DNA from: Treponema sp. UBA4873
GTDB taxonomy: Bacteria; Spirochaetota; Spirochaetia; Treponematales; Treponemataceae
Assembly: GCA_002399405.1 (NCBI GenBank)
Contig: DHDP01000019.1
Span: 62,001 to 126,000, forward strand
Direction of reading: 5' to 3'
Length of the DNA: 64,000 nucleotides
The notes beneath the pieces are model-generated. The model made no database searches. It worked only from the letters and a program-made list of their open reading frames with translations, and was not told the origin of the DNA. Of this stretch, positions 1 to 9,840 are shown piece by piece (the first letter of the stretch is position 1; each line of letters opens with the position of its first letter). Both the position numbers and the translations under genes were made by a program.

Positions 1-102
1 AATGTATTACCACATTATATTATCGAATTTTATTTGTGTCTACTAACAATATCTTACAATAATAATGTTACAAAACCGTTATTTATGCTTCATTCTTTAC
101 AA

Positions 103-435
103 ATGAAGCAATCTCTGAAAGACATATTTATCCAGAATCTCAAATATTATAGAAATCAAAAAGGATTCTCCCAGGAAAAATTGTCGAATCTGCTCAATAA
201 GGGATTCAACTATATCAACACAATCGAATGCGGAAAAAGCATGCCGCCTATAGATATGGTAGAGCAAATAGCGTCCGCGCTGGAAGTTGATCCGGCGGTA
301 CTATTCAAAGCCGACGGATGTCCGGTAAACACGATTTTTTACAACAAGGATACGTTTATCAGGCAGATTTCAGCCGCTCTGAATGAACAGGTGCGGCTGT
401 GCGTCGAGAATGTACTGAAATCGCAATTACGATAA
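103..435 (+). CDS. XRE-family helix-turn-helix regulator
   Basis: A 110-residue protein. Residues 8-65 form a Cro/C1-type helix-turn-helix: the FSQEKLSNLLNKGFNYINTIE segment corresponds to the two HTH helices, and PPIDMVEQIASALEVDP is the usual closing helix of the XRE fold. The frame stays open upstream to position 34, but the extra 23 residues look like an untranslated leader, so I start at the ATG at 103. No clear ribosome site precedes it. The C-terminal 40 residues match nothing I know. It lies just upstream of the phenylacetate-CoA ligase gene on the same strand, which is weak evidence of a link. A DNA-binding role is known for the family; the target is unknown. Confidence 0.8.
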   Translation: MKQSLKDIFIQNLKYYRNQKGFSQEKLSNLLNKGFNYINTIECGKSMPPIDMVEQIASALEVDPAVLFKADGCPVNTIFYNKDTFIRQISAALNEQVRLCVENVLKSQLR

Positions 436-522
436 ATCGGAATTTTATCAGCGTACAATAGTTCCCCGGAAACGCGTTTTTGTGTTAGTATGGACAGATA
501 CAATCACCAAGGATAAAAGAGC

Positions 523-1836
523 ATGTGTGAACACTATTATCAGAAAGACATGGAGACGATGCCGGAGGATCAGATTAAGGACCTTCAGGGAAAACGCCTC
601 GCCGCACAGTTTAAATGGGCGTACGATAACATTGAGTTTTACAGGAACCGCTGCGTGGAAGCCGGAGTTGGGCCGGGAGACGTACGCGGCATGCAGGATC
701 TGGACAGGCTGCCGTTTATGTGCAAGGACGACCTCCGCGCGACGTATCCGTACGGTTTATTCGCAGTTCCGCTGAAAGACGTCGTCCGCCTTCATGCTTC
801 GTCGGGGACGACCGGAAAACAGATTGTCGTCGGATACACAAAAGAGGACCTCGACATCTGGGACGACATCGTCGCACGCCAGCTCGTCGCGGCAGGCGCT
901 TCAAGCGAAGACGTCGTCCACGTCGCATACGGGTACGGCCTGTTTACCGGCGGCTTCGGCATTCACGGAGGAGCCACAAAGCTCGGCTGCACCGTCGTCC
1001 CTGTATCAGTCGGCAATACGCAGCGTCAGATTACCATTCTCAAGGACTTCAAATGCACGATACTCGCCTGCACGCCGTCGTACGCGGCGTACATGGGTGA
1101 AACGCTTCACGACATGGGCATGACGCCCGACGATATCTTTCTGAAAGCCGGCATTTTCGGCGCCGAACCGTGGACGGAGGAAATGCGGCGGGAAATCGAA
1201 AAATCGCTCGGACTTAAGGCGTACGACATTTACGGCCTTACCGAAATAATGGGACCGGGCGTCGCATACGAATGCAAAGAACAGCACGGCATGCACGTGA
1301 ACGAAGATCACTTCATCGTCGAAGCGCTCGATCCGGAAACGCACAAACCGGTACCCGACGGACAAAAGGGTGAAATCGTCTTTTCCTGTCTTACGCGCAA
1401 AGCGTTCCCGCTGCTCCGGTTCCGCACGAAGGATATAGGCGTGCTCGACAGAACGCCGTGCGCGTGCGGCCGTACGTTCGTGCGCATGTCTAAGCCGATG
1501 GGCCGCACCGACGACATGCTCATAATCCGCGGCGTAAACGTCTTCCCGTCGCAGATCGAAGGCGTGCTTCTTTCAAAAGGATATCCGTCCGTATATCAGA
1601 TTATCGTCGGCAGAGAAAACAACAACGACACGTTTGAAGTGCAGGTTGAAATGACGGAGAACAATTTCTCCGACGTCGTCGGCGACGTGCGCCGGAAGGA
1701 AAACGAACTCTCGAATGCGCTTCAGACAATCCTGCAGATAAAAGCGAAAGTTACGCTCGTCGCCCCGAAAACAATCGAGCGCAGCAACGGCAAGGCAAAG
1801 CGCGTGATCGACACACGTAAACTGCACGACAATTAG
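523..1836 (+). CDS. paaK: Phenylacetate-CoA ligase (PaaK-type AMP-forming ligase)
   Basis: 437 residues, the normal length for the PaaK branch of acyl-adenylate-forming enzymes, which join an aryl acid to CoA with ATP in the cytoplasm. The adenylate motif SSGTTGKQ lies near residue 94, YGLTEIMGPG near 238, and a zinc-ligand-like CACGRTF stretch near 312; the C-terminal lid domain begins around the RTDDMLIIRG hinge. Start chosen at ATG 523, preceded by AAGG about ten bases away. The next gene, a tandem ACT protein, starts 11 bases after the stop, a pairing often seen in anaerobes, where these ligases act on aryl acids from amino-acid fermentation. Exact substrate not deducible. Confidence 0.92.
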   Translation: MCEHYYQKDMETMPEDQIKDLQGKRLAAQFKWAYDNIEFYRNRCVEAGVGPGDVRGMQDLDRLPFMCKDDLRATYPYGLFAVPLKDVVRLHASSGTTGKQIVVGYTKEDLDIWDDIVARQLVAAGASSEDVVHVAYGYGLFTGGFGIHGGATKLGCTVVPVSVGNTQRQITILKDFKCTILACTPSYAAYMGETLHDMGMTPDDIFLKAGIFGAEPWTEEMRREIEKSLGLKAYDIYGLTEIMGPGVAYECKEQHGMHVNEDHFIVEALDPETHKPVPDGQKGEIVFSCLTRKAFPLLRFRTKDIGVLDRTPCACGRTFVRMSKPMGRTDDMLIIRGVNVFPSQIEGVLLSKGYPSVYQIIVGRENNNDTFEVQVEMTENNFSDVVGDVRRKENELSNALQTILQIKAKVTLVAPKTIERSNGKAKRVIDTRKLHDN

Positions 1837-1847
1837 GAGATTCTATT

Positions 1848-2279
1848 ATGACAATCAATCAGATTTCGGTATTCCTTGAAAACAAACCGGGAACGCTTTC
1901 CGGTCTTACGGAAACGCTCGCTGAAAACAAAATAAACATGCGCGCACTGTCGCTTGCGGATACGTCCGACTTCGGCATAGCGCGCATCATCGTCGACAAC
2001 GCCGATGATGCTGCGGGATTGCTGCGGAACAGCGAATACGTCGTAAAAGTAACGCCCGTCCTCGCGCTTGAAATTCCCGACGAAGCCGGCAGCCTCAACG
2101 GGATTCTCAAGCTCCTCGCCTCGAAAGGGTGCAACGTCGAATACATGTACGGATTTACCGGATGCAGAACGAACAGCGCCTGCATGATACTCCGTGCAAC
2201 GGACGTCCCCGCGACGGAAAAAGTGCTCGCGGAAGCAGGCGTCCGGCTCGTCGGCAGCGGAGAACTGGGCGAACTGTAA
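1848..2279 (+). CDS. Tandem ACT-domain protein
   Basis: 143 residues made of two ACT domains, roughly residues 3-68 and 70-140. Each begins with the beta strand and glycine-containing turn (KPGTLSGL, EAGSLNGI) that bind a small ligand, typically an amino acid. There is no enzyme domain, so it is a stand-alone sensor or an allosteric partner. AGGAG precedes the ATG, and with 11 bases between genes it is almost certainly co-transcribed with the phenylacetate-CoA ligase. An aromatic amino acid ligand is an inference from that pairing. Confidence 0.88.
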   Translation: MTINQISVFLENKPGTLSGLTETLAENKINMRALSLADTSDFGIARIIVDNADDAAGLLRNSEYVVKVTPVLALEIPDEAGSLNGILKLLASKGCNVEYMYGFTGCRTNSACMILRATDVPATEKVLAEAGVRLVGSGELGEL

Positions 2280-2290
2280 TTTTTACAGCT

Positions 2291-3742
2291 TTATTCTATA
2301 GTATATACCTCGCCGTACTTCACGATCGTCACGTCGTCGTATCCGTGTTCGGAAAGGTACTGCTTGAAGAACGCCTGCGAATCCTTTTCGCCGTGCACCA
2401 TGAAAATCTGCTTGAGCCGGCTTTTGTCTATTTTATCGAGCCACGCGGTGAGTTCCGTGTAGTCCGCGTGTGCGCTGAACGCGTTTATCTGTTCGACCGC
2501 AGCGTTCACTTTGTACCAGTCGTTCATTATCTTCACTTCTTTTTCACCGTCGCGGATTCTGCGGCCGAGCGTGTTCTCCGCCATATAGCCGACAATCAGC
2601 ACGGTGTTGCGGTCGTCGCTTATGCCGTTCGCAAGATGATGAAGCACGCGCCCGGCTTCGCACATGCCGTCCGCGCTGATGATAATCATGGGGCCTTCCT
2701 TTTTATTGAGCGCTTTCGATTCGTCGACGCTCGTCGTAAACGTAAGAGCCCCGAAACCGAACGGATTCTCATGATGCTGCAAAAACGCTTCGTTTACCTG
2801 CTTATCGTAGCATTCAGGATGAACGCGGAACACACTCGTCGCGTTCGTCGCCATAGGCGAATCGACGTATATCGGAATGTTCGGAATCCTGTTCTGGTCA
2901 ACGAGCAGGTGCAGATAAAAGACAAGTTCCTGCGCACGTTCGATCGCGAAGGACGGAATGATGATTTTCCCCTTTTTTGCAACCGCACCGCGCACGACCT
3001 GTTCGAGTTCGTGCATCGCAAATTCCTTGTCTTCGTGTTTGCGGTCGCCGTACGTGCTTTCAATGAACAGATAATCGGGAGCGGGAACATCCGTCGACGG
3101 ATCGCGGATTATAGGCTGATTCTGTCTGCCCAGATCGCCGGTATATAAAATGCGGATTTCGTCGCTGCCGGCCTTTCCCGGATGCGGCGCCGTAATGTGC
3201 CCGTGCAGTCCCTTTATAGTGATATTCGCGAACGCCGAACCGAGAATGTGCCCCGCGTCGAAAAACTCAAGTTCGACGTCAGGCGCTATGTACATTCTCC
3301 TGTTGTACGACACGGATACGATCTGATTCGCCGTCGCGATGCAGTCTTCCTCCGTATACAGCGGCTTCCAGGTAAAACGCTCGCCCTTTTTCGCAGCCTG
3401 CTTTCCCAGATAATCGGCATCGCGCGCCTGAATACGGGCGCTGTCCATCATCACAAGATTCGCTATGTCGCGCGTAGCGGGCGTCGCGTAGATATTGCCG
3501 GTGTAACCCTTTTTCGAAAGAACGGGCAGAAGACCGCAGTGGTCGTAATGCCCGTGCGTGAGGATAACCGACTCAAGTTTGTCGGCATCTATGTCGAAAT
3601 TTCTGTTTTTCTCGTCAGATTCCTTCCGTTTCCCCTGAAATGCACCGCAGTCAATCATGAACGGCCGTCCGTTGATCTCAAAAATATGTTTGGAACCGGT
3701 AACCTCTTCGGCAGCTCCCAATGAATACAAACTGATTCCCAT
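2291..3742 (-). CDS. Metallo-beta-lactamase / beta-CASP RNA-processing exonuclease
   Basis: 483 residues. The N-terminal metallo-beta-lactamase fold carries the HxHxDH zinc motif (THGHYDHCG, His63, His65, Asp67, His68) and the TGDLGR aspartate; a beta-CASP insertion follows, then the RMMBL motif FSAHADYTEL with a late catalytic histidine. This order is that of the CPSF73/YSH1-like archaeal and bacterial RNA nucleases (COG1236), which cut or trim RNA. It faces the ACT gene tail to tail with only 11 bases between stops. Role in general RNA turnover is inferred from family. Confidence 0.9.
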   Translation of the reverse strand: MGISLYSLGAAEEVTGSKHIFEINGRPFMIDCGAFQGKRKESDEKNRNFDIDADKLESVILTHGHYDHCGLLPVLSKKGYTGNIYATPATRDIANLVMMDSARIQARDADYLGKQAAKKGERFTWKPLYTEEDCIATANQIVSVSYNRRMYIAPDVELEFFDAGHILGSAFANITIKGLHGHITAPHPGKAGSDEIRILYTGDLGRQNQPIIRDPSTDVPAPDYLFIESTYGDRKHEDKEFAMHELEQVVRGAVAKKGKIIIPSFAIERAQELVFYLHLLVDQNRIPNIPIYVDSPMATNATSVFRVHPECYDKQVNEAFLQHHENPFGFGALTFTTSVDESKALNKKEGPMIIISADGMCEAGRVLHHLANGISDDRNTVLIVGYMAENTLGRRIRDGEKEVKIMNDWYKVNAAVEQINAFSAHADYTELTAWLDKIDKSRLKQIFMVHGEKDSQAFFKQYLSEHGYDDVTIVKYGEVYTIE

Positions 3743-3919
3743 AAACGTACCTCTGTTAAGCAGTTATTTAATCATTCCGTTTATTTTATCCCTGTTTCTG
3801 CAATTTCTCAAGTAAAACCGCCGGCGGCACACGGTGGTAACACGGTGTAAAAAGATTTGCAGTAACACATAATTTCCGGTATAATTGCACTACATTAGTG
3901 AGTAAAGAAACGCTGACTG

Positions 3920-5035
3920 ATGCATAGAGCGTTAATCAGCGGTCCGAAGATTCCCGAGGCATCTGTGTATTTACGACCGATAAGTGAGCCCCCGAAATCC
4001 ATTGTTACGAATGGAAAAGTTGCGTTCGGCACGTTTTCCAGCGTACCGGCAAAACTTGATATCAGGGGAGTAAAAGCTCCTTTCGGAGGGATTCCGCTTC
4101 CCTCCATTCTGACAAATATCCGCATAAAAAGCCGTATCGCCTATATGTTCTCCATAGGCGATTATATCGGTATGGCTGAATTCTTCGACGACAAGATGTT
4201 CGGGCTTGCTGAAATCATATTCTGGAATAAAACGACGGGGAAAAAACTTGCGTATCATACGTTCATGACGCCGCGGCGCAGGTTTGTTCCGGTCAGGCTG
4301 GACAATGCCGTCTGCGTCAGCTTTAACAAGGCGCGCTACATCCGCGTCATGTGGAGCCGTAAACACGACCGCATTTCCCTTTCGTTCAGTCTGCGCGCGG
4401 GCGGCGGCAGGCCTGCGGTCAAAGGCTCGTTTTCCGCGCATTTCAGCGATCCGCTGCACAAAGAACTGCTCGTCGTAACGCCGGCACCAACCATGCGGCG
4501 GTGTTCCGCGACGTGGCTCACAACAATGCCGATTCACGGTTCGCTGAATATCCTTGCAGGCAGAAAAACGCAGGGAATACCGATGCAGGATGCGGACGGA
4601 CTCGCTTTCATGGCACTCAACCGCACGTACTATAAATATCACGTAAAGAGCGAGATGATGTGCGGACTCGGCGAATATGAAGGCAAAAAACTGTTGTTTC
4701 GATTCGTCACAACGAGCATGGATCCGCACGAGGCAGATTACAGCAACGAAAACGTCGTCGTCATCGACGACCAGGTTACGCCGATGCCGTCAGTCTGTAT
4801 GACGCATCCGTTCGGCATCAACCACAAATGGGTTATACAGGACACGGAGACGATGGTCGATCTCACGTTTACGCCGGTTTCCGTCAATCACCGCACGCTC
4901 AACATTCTCGTCATGCGTACCGATTACAATAATATATACGGAACGTTCGACGGCATGCTGCTTACGGGCAGCGGAGAAAAAATAACCCTGAAGAATTTCC
5001 CCGGCATAGTAAAAAAGAACCTGCTGCGGATTTAA
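3920..5035 (+). CDS. DUF2804-like protein
   Basis: 371 residues, no signal peptide and no membrane segment. In-frame stops at 3899 and 3914 fix the start at or after ATG 3920, although no good ribosome site is visible. The layout resembles the uncharacterised DUF2804 family: an early Tyr-rich stretch (YMFSIGDYIGMAEFF), a central FSAHFSDPLHKELLVVTP region, a conserved MPIHGSLNI segment and a closing glycine-rich strand. The family was matched by eye. The next gene, a large unknown protein, begins 27 bases downstream behind a strong GGAGG site, so the two probably form one operon. Confidence 0.6.
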   Translation: MHRALISGPKIPEASVYLRPISEPPKSIVTNGKVAFGTFSSVPAKLDIRGVKAPFGGIPLPSILTNIRIKSRIAYMFSIGDYIGMAEFFDDKMFGLAEIIFWNKTTGKKLAYHTFMTPRRRFVPVRLDNAVCVSFNKARYIRVMWSRKHDRISLSFSLRAGGGRPAVKGSFSAHFSDPLHKELLVVTPAPTMRRCSATWLTTMPIHGSLNILAGRKTQGIPMQDADGLAFMALNRTYYKYHVKSEMMCGLGEYEGKKLLFRFVTTSMDPHEADYSNENVVVIDDQVTPMPSVCMTHPFGINHKWVIQDTETMVDLTFTPVSVNHRTLNILVMRTDYNNIYGTFDGMLLTGSGEKITLKNFPGIVKKNLLRI

Positions 5036-5061
5036 CAAAAAACTGATTTGGAGGAGTGTAA

Positions 5062-7095
5062 ATGGACGAAGAACGGCCATCCCGTAATAAAACCGCCGAC
5101 TGGGCTCCCGGTACACTTGACCAGACACGAAAAGCCATCGGGCAGATTGCTCCGGATGAAGCCTCGCTCATGGCGAGGAAATTAGGAGGAGAGGTTTTGA
5201 ACGAACGATCGGAACGTGTACATTCGACAGCTGCAGCAGGGAATATCTCCCGCAGATCATCCTCTCATGCTTCCGGCGGCGGAACAAACCGCCCTGCGGG
5301 AAGCTCGCAGAGCTCAGGCAGTTCAAATTCTCCGGCAGAGGGATATTCTCAAAACAATCAGCAGTCCGGTGCATATGCCGGATTACGGCACCGCCGCAAT
5401 ATGAACGAACTTCCGTCGATTGCGCCGAGAGTCAGCGCGGCGATGGATTCGCTCATGATGTCCCCGGATTATCAGATAAAGCCGAATTACGGTTTCTTCA
5501 ACTTCATCCGCAAATTCCAGAAAGACGGAGAGGAACGCATCGTACCCGCGTTCTGCGAGGTGACGCTCAAAATGTACATTGAAAACATGGAAGCGTTCAT
5601 CACGGTAGTCAAGACGCTCATTCAGATTGCACCGGCTACGTATAAGGCAAAAATAGCGAACGGCACCGAACCTAAATTCAAATTTCTGCGGATGGTGGCC
5701 GGCTGGACAATGCAGAATATCAGGCTTGCGTACATCGGCCTGCAGGACGTTCCGGTTCCCTTTCTCACGGCTGATCTCATACCCTTCGTCCGCGCAATCT
5801 ACAAGCCGCTCATGTCCGTGTATTATTACGGTGACACGAAAATCCCGAAACTGATAAAGGAAATTTACGCCGATGAAGCAGCCTATCCTGACGCCCCGCG
5901 GGAAAAACTTTCGGGCATGGCGAAAGAAGCCATTACGGAATGGCTGTACCTCGATACGGAAATCATCCACAAATTATATCCGCTGCTGATGCGCATGTGC
6001 TCCGACACGTTCGAAGAGTATCCGGTTTTTTTTACCGCAAAAATCGCGGCCGTACTTCAGTTCGTCGGTCTGCATAAATTCGACCTGCTTCTCCCTGAAA
6101 AGGACAAGCAGGTAAAGAAGGAAGAAAAACCGAAAAAAGTCGTCGTAAAGGAAATAAAAGGAAAACGAGATGAAGTCGTCGACACCGGTCTTAACCTGCT
6201 CGAGCGCCTTTTCCCGCAGGCCGGTTTCAAAAAGCTTGATTCCCGTCCCGATTTGTTTCCGTATTTTCAGCCGCTGTATAAATTCGATGACGGATTCAAC
6301 ATGCTCTCGCCGGTAAATCCGATGCAGACAACAGTCGTACTGCTGCGCATTATCGAAGATCTTTTCCAGGGCTGCCGCAATATTAAATTCAACATCCAGA
6401 GTACGGCGGACGTCACCAGGACGGAAGATTCAATCGGCACGGTACTCGACGAATGGTCCGCATACCGCGAGACTGTTTTTGAAAAGTTGTACTGCGAACC
6501 CCTCAAACATCTCGTAAACCAGACATACTCGCAGGCTGATTTTGTTTCGTCGCAGTTCGGGAAGAAACTTATCACCTCCATACTCTGGCAGACGACATAT
6601 CATTTTCTGCCCAATTTTAAATTCGACCAGCTTCTTCTTGAACGCCCCGCGGACGAAAGCAAATACCGCGCCCTTTGCTTACGCACCGATTTTATCCGGC
6701 GGTATCTTATGATTGTCGTAAACGAGTGCGATACGGCGTCCCGCAGCCGCGGTACCGTACAAAGCGCGGAAAATCCGTGGGAACACTACAAGTTCGATAT
6801 TCCGAATGAAATTTCAAAACGCCTCGACGTGCTCCTCGGAGGCCAGAATACGGGACCGAACACGAACGCGACAAACGCGAACCTGCTGAAATACACGCTG
6901 TGCATCGTCGCCGTGCTCGACTGGTGGATAAACAATCCCGACAGCCCCGCGTACTCCGCACCGCCGATGCAGATTTACCGCGTCTCTTCCGACGACGGCA
7001 AGCCGCTCTTCTCCGTTCCCGAACGGAACGATCAGAACAAACTGTTCGCGGATGAAATCAAAGCGGCTTTTCAGAGCAGAGCGGCAAGAAAATAA
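5062..7095 (+). CDS. Conserved-looking hypothetical protein, 677 residues
   Basis: I do not recognise this protein. GGAGGAG eight bases before the ATG makes the start secure. Residues 1-40 are charged, 40-115 are a low-complexity Ser/Gly/Gln-rich linker, and from about 125 to the end it is a globular, mainly helical protein without signal peptide or transmembrane helix. A short basic stretch (KKEEKPKKVVVKEIKGKR, near residue 355) separates two helical halves. The disordered-then-helical plan suggests a cytoplasmic scaffold, but that is a guess. It follows the DUF2804-like gene closely and ends 15 bases before the convergent TetR gene. Confidence 0.75.
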   Translation: MDEERPSRNKTADWAPGTLDQTRKAIGQIAPDEASLMARKLGGEVLNERSERVHSTAAAGNISRRSSSHASGGGTNRPAGSSQSSGSSNSPAEGYSQNNQQSGAYAGLRHRRNMNELPSIAPRVSAAMDSLMMSPDYQIKPNYGFFNFIRKFQKDGEERIVPAFCEVTLKMYIENMEAFITVVKTLIQIAPATYKAKIANGTEPKFKFLRMVAGWTMQNIRLAYIGLQDVPVPFLTADLIPFVRAIYKPLMSVYYYGDTKIPKLIKEIYADEAAYPDAPREKLSGMAKEAITEWLYLDTEIIHKLYPLLMRMCSDTFEEYPVFFTAKIAAVLQFVGLHKFDLLLPEKDKQVKKEEKPKKVVVKEIKGKRDEVVDTGLNLLERLFPQAGFKKLDSRPDLFPYFQPLYKFDDGFNMLSPVNPMQTTVVLLRIIEDLFQGCRNIKFNIQSTADVTRTEDSIGTVLDEWSAYRETVFEKLYCEPLKHLVNQTYSQADFVSSQFGKKLITSILWQTTYHFLPNFKFDQLLLERPADESKYRALCLRTDFIRRYLMIVVNECDTASRSRGTVQSAENPWEHYKFDIPNEISKRLDVLLGGQNTGPNTNATNANLLKYTLCIVAVLDWWINNPDSPAYSAPPMQIYRVSSDDGKPLFSVPERNDQNKLFADEIKAAFQSRAARK

Positions 7096-7109
7096 TTATC
7101 TGCGGGAGC

Positions 7110-7769
7110 TTATTTCGTAAAGCTGTTCCAGTAAAGAATGTCCTGCTCGAGAATTTCGTTAAGCGCCCTGTCGTCGGGCGGCAGCGCAAAAAGGCTGCCT
7201 GTCCCAGACTCAGGATTCCGGCGCACAGTTTCCTTTTTATTCGTAATATAGGCGTTAAGCTGTTCGCTCAGCGCCGTCGCAAAAAATGCGGCGTGGCGTT
7301 GGGTATCTTTAAGCAGATGCTGATTCAGTTTTCCCGCCGCGGAAAATTTAACGGCAAGATCAGTGATGCCGCCCGCAATCTTGTTCTTTTCACACGACGC
7401 AATATCGGCGGCCTTTTTCGTAAAAAACTGATTGCTGTGAACGAACGTATACATCTGGAACAGCGGTTCCAGCTCATACGAGCGGAAATACTGCCGTATT
7501 ATTTTAGCGAGCGCGTCCACCGGCGTAAGTTCGAGCAGCGAATCCATGCTGCCGGGAATAAACTGCACGTTCCCCATGTATTCCGCACAGAAATCGAGAG
7601 TCGCGTCGTAAATTTCATCCCGGCTCTCAAAATGGTTGTAGAGGGAAGCCTTATTCACATTGAGCAGCGCCGCAACATCCGCAAGAGACGTTGCACCGGC
7701 ACTTTTATCGAATGCGGAGGCCAGAAAAGATTGTACTATTTTATCGCGGTCGATGCGTCTTTTTCCCAT
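7110..7769 (-). CDS. TetR/AcrR-family transcriptional regulator
   Basis: 219 residues. The first 60 hold the TetR helix-turn-helix: ATSLADVAALLNVNKASLYNHFESRDEIYDA, with the recognition helix ending in the family's YNHF. The rest is a helical ligand-binding domain of unknown specificity. It is divergent from the long-chain acyl-CoA ligase gene, with 144 bases between starts. By analogy with FadR/FatR-type TetR proteins it probably senses acyl-CoA and represses that gene; no clear operator palindrome was found in the gap. Confidence 0.88.
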   Translation of the reverse strand: MGKRRIDRDKIVQSFLASAFDKSAGATSLADVAALLNVNKASLYNHFESRDEIYDATLDFCAEYMGNVQFIPGSMDSLLELTPVDALAKIIRQYFRSYELEPLFQMYTFVHSNQFFTKKAADIASCEKNKIAGGITDLAVKFSAAGKLNQHLLKDTQRHAAFFATALSEQLNAYITNKKETVRRNPESGTGSLFALPPDDRALNEILEQDILYWNSFTK

Positions 7770-7829
7770 AATGTGTTTTGTAGAATACCACAGAAAGACG
7801 GACGGCGCAATCCACGCTATATATTCCTC

Positions 7830-7858
7830 TTGCGTTCGGCATAATTTGCAGATATACT
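7830..7858 (+). promoter_or_regulatory. Predicted sigma-70 promoter of the acyl-CoA ligase gene
   Basis: TTGCGT (7830-7835) and TATACT (7853-7858) are separated by 17 bases, a good sigma-70 match, 55 bases before the ligase ATG. It lies in the gap between the divergent TetR and ligase genes, where a repressor would be expected to act. Confidence 0.55.
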
Positions 7859-7913
7859 TATTTGGATTTACAAAAATTATTTTTTTGTCATTTTCGAAAG
7901 GGGTACATCGACT

Positions 7914-9833
7914 ATGGAACAGACACTTCCTAAAATGCTCAGAAAAACCGCAGCGGATTTCCCTGAAATTGCGGCCCAGTACTCGAAGAACGAAGAAGGT
8001 GTTTTTGAACCGGTAACATACCGCGAACTATACGAAATTGCGCTTGATTTTGCAGCCGCACTCAGACAGCTCGGCGTTGTACGCGGACAGGCAATCGGTC
8101 TTATTTCCGACAACAGAAAGGAATGGGAACAGGCCGACATGGGCATTATGGCGCTCGGAGCCGTCGACGTTCCGCGCGGATGCGACGCAACGCTTATGGA
8201 TCTGAAGCAGATTCTTTCCATTACTGAATGCAGGATCGTCATTGCGGAGAATTCCTCACAGGTAAAAAAAATCGTATCCATCAGGAAGGAGCTGCCGGCG
8301 CTTAATCTGATTATAACGTTCGATGAATCAAAAACCGATATCCGTGAGGAAGCGCAGAAGGCCGGAATAGACCTCATGCTTTTCAGCAGTCTGCTCAACG
8401 AAGGGAAGAAATATAATATAGAACACAAAGCGGAAATCGAGGCTGAACTTGAAAAAGGACAGCGGGACGATACTGCGTGTATTATTTTCACATCGGGAAC
8501 GACGGGTATTCCGAAGGGAGTGGAACTGTCGCACGGTAATTTCCTTACACAGCTCGACGAACTTCAGGAACGGATTTATCTGAATCCGGGAGAACGTGCG
8601 CTCTGCGTTCTTCCCGTCTGGCATGTGTTCGAGCGTCTGTGCGAATACGTCATCTTCGTACAGGCTGCGGCTATCTGCTATTCAAAACCTGTCGGGAGTA
8701 TTCTTCTTGCCGATTTCGAAAAAATCAATCCGCAGCTCATGCCGGCCGTTCCGCGCGTCTTCGAAGCCATTTACGACGGCATCAATTATAAAATGCGGAA
8801 GACGGGCGGATTCGTCTATGCGCTGTACAGATTCTTCGTCAACGTCGCGATTATCCACAGCCGCATGAACCGTATTCTTTTCCGTCAGAACAACCGGTTC
8901 GGCTCTGACTACATCGGCGCAATGTGGGTGCTGCTTGTTCTTCCGTGGCTGCTGCTGTACCCGTTCAAGCTGCTGGGAAACGTGCTTGTCTTCCGTAAAA
9001 TAAAGGAAATGCTCGGTAAAAATTTCCGCGCCGGAATCGCGGGCGGCGGAGCATATCCGCCGAACATCGACGAATTCTTCTGGGCAATCGGCGTAAACAT
9101 AGTCGAAGGATACGGCCTTACGGAAACGGCGCCCGTTATTTCAGTCCGTCCGATCGCTGCTCCCGTTTTCGGCAACGTCGGTTCCCCTATCCGCGGTGTA
9201 AAAGTGCGGATAGTCGACCAGGACGGCTACGTGCTCGGTCGCTGCAAACAGGGTGTGATTCAGGTAAAAGGCGGCACCGTGATGAAGGGCTATTACAAAC
9301 GCCCCGACCTTACAGAGAAAGTCATGACGGTCGACGGCTGGCTTGACACCGGCGACATCGGGCTGCTTACGATTCACGACGAAATCGTAATCCGGGGACG
9401 CATGAAGGATACAATCGTTCTGCGCGGCGGAGAAAACATCGAGCCGCTTCCGATCGAGCAGAAACTGGAAGAATCCCGCTACATCAAGGCGGCAGTCGTC
9501 GTCGGACAGGACGAACGCTATCTCGGCGCACTCATCCTCGTCGACGAAGAGGAAGTAAAAGGATATGCAGCGGAAAACGGTATTCAGTACGACACATACG
9601 ACAATCTGCTCGCTTCCGAAGACATACAGAAATTGTACGAAAGCGAAGTAAACAGCCTTGTCAACTCGAAAAACGGATTCAAAATGTTCGAGCGTGTTAA
9701 TAAGTTCGTCCTTATAAAAAAACAATTCGAAGTGGGCGTCGAGCTTTCCGCAAAACAGGAAATCATGCGTTTCCGCCTCAGCCAGATTTATGAAAAGGAA
9801 ATCGCGGGAATGTTTACGGAAGAACGGAAATAA
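7914..9833 (+). CDS. Long-chain acyl-CoA synthetase (AMP-forming)
   Basis: 639 residues, typical of FadD/LACS enzymes that activate long-chain fatty acids to acyl-CoA with ATP. The P-loop-like adenylate motif FTSGTTGIPKGVELSH is near residue 196, the A5 motif EGYGLTETAPVIS near 400, and the hinge and lid motif DTGDIGLL...IVIRGRMKDTIVLRGG follows near 480-505. A hydrophobic insertion around residues 340-360 (VLLVLPWLLLYPFKLLG) is usual for the membrane-associated LACS branch. AAAGGGG lies upstream of the ATG. It is driven from the 7830 promoter and faces the TetR gene. Role: fatty-acid uptake or recycling for lipids. Confidence 0.92.
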   Translation: MEQTLPKMLRKTAADFPEIAAQYSKNEEGVFEPVTYRELYEIALDFAAALRQLGVVRGQAIGLISDNRKEWEQADMGIMALGAVDVPRGCDATLMDLKQILSITECRIVIAENSSQVKKIVSIRKELPALNLIITFDESKTDIREEAQKAGIDLMLFSSLLNEGKKYNIEHKAEIEAELEKGQRDDTACIIFTSGTTGIPKGVELSHGNFLTQLDELQERIYLNPGERALCVLPVWHVFERLCEYVIFVQAAAICYSKPVGSILLADFEKINPQLMPAVPRVFEAIYDGINYKMRKTGGFVYALYRFFVNVAIIHSRMNRILFRQNNRFGSDYIGAMWVLLVLPWLLLYPFKLLGNVLVFRKIKEMLGKNFRAGIAGGGAYPPNIDEFFWAIGVNIVEGYGLTETAPVISVRPIAAPVFGNVGSPIRGVKVRIVDQDGYVLGRCKQGVIQVKGGTVMKGYYKRPDLTEKVMTVDGWLDTGDIGLLTIHDEIVIRGRMKDTIVLRGGENIEPLPIEQKLEESRYIKAAVVVGQDERYLGALILVDEEEVKGYAAENGIQYDTYDNLLASEDIQKLYESEVNSLVNSKNGFKMFERVNKFVLIKKQFEVGVELSAKQEIMRFRLSQIYEKEIAGMFTEERK

Positions 9834-9840
9834 CAGTATC

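Noticed and set aside
2129..3148. 339-codon rightward frame antisense to the beta-CASP nuclease
   Set aside because: Arg/His-rich nonsense composition; the opposite strand has full nuclease motifs.
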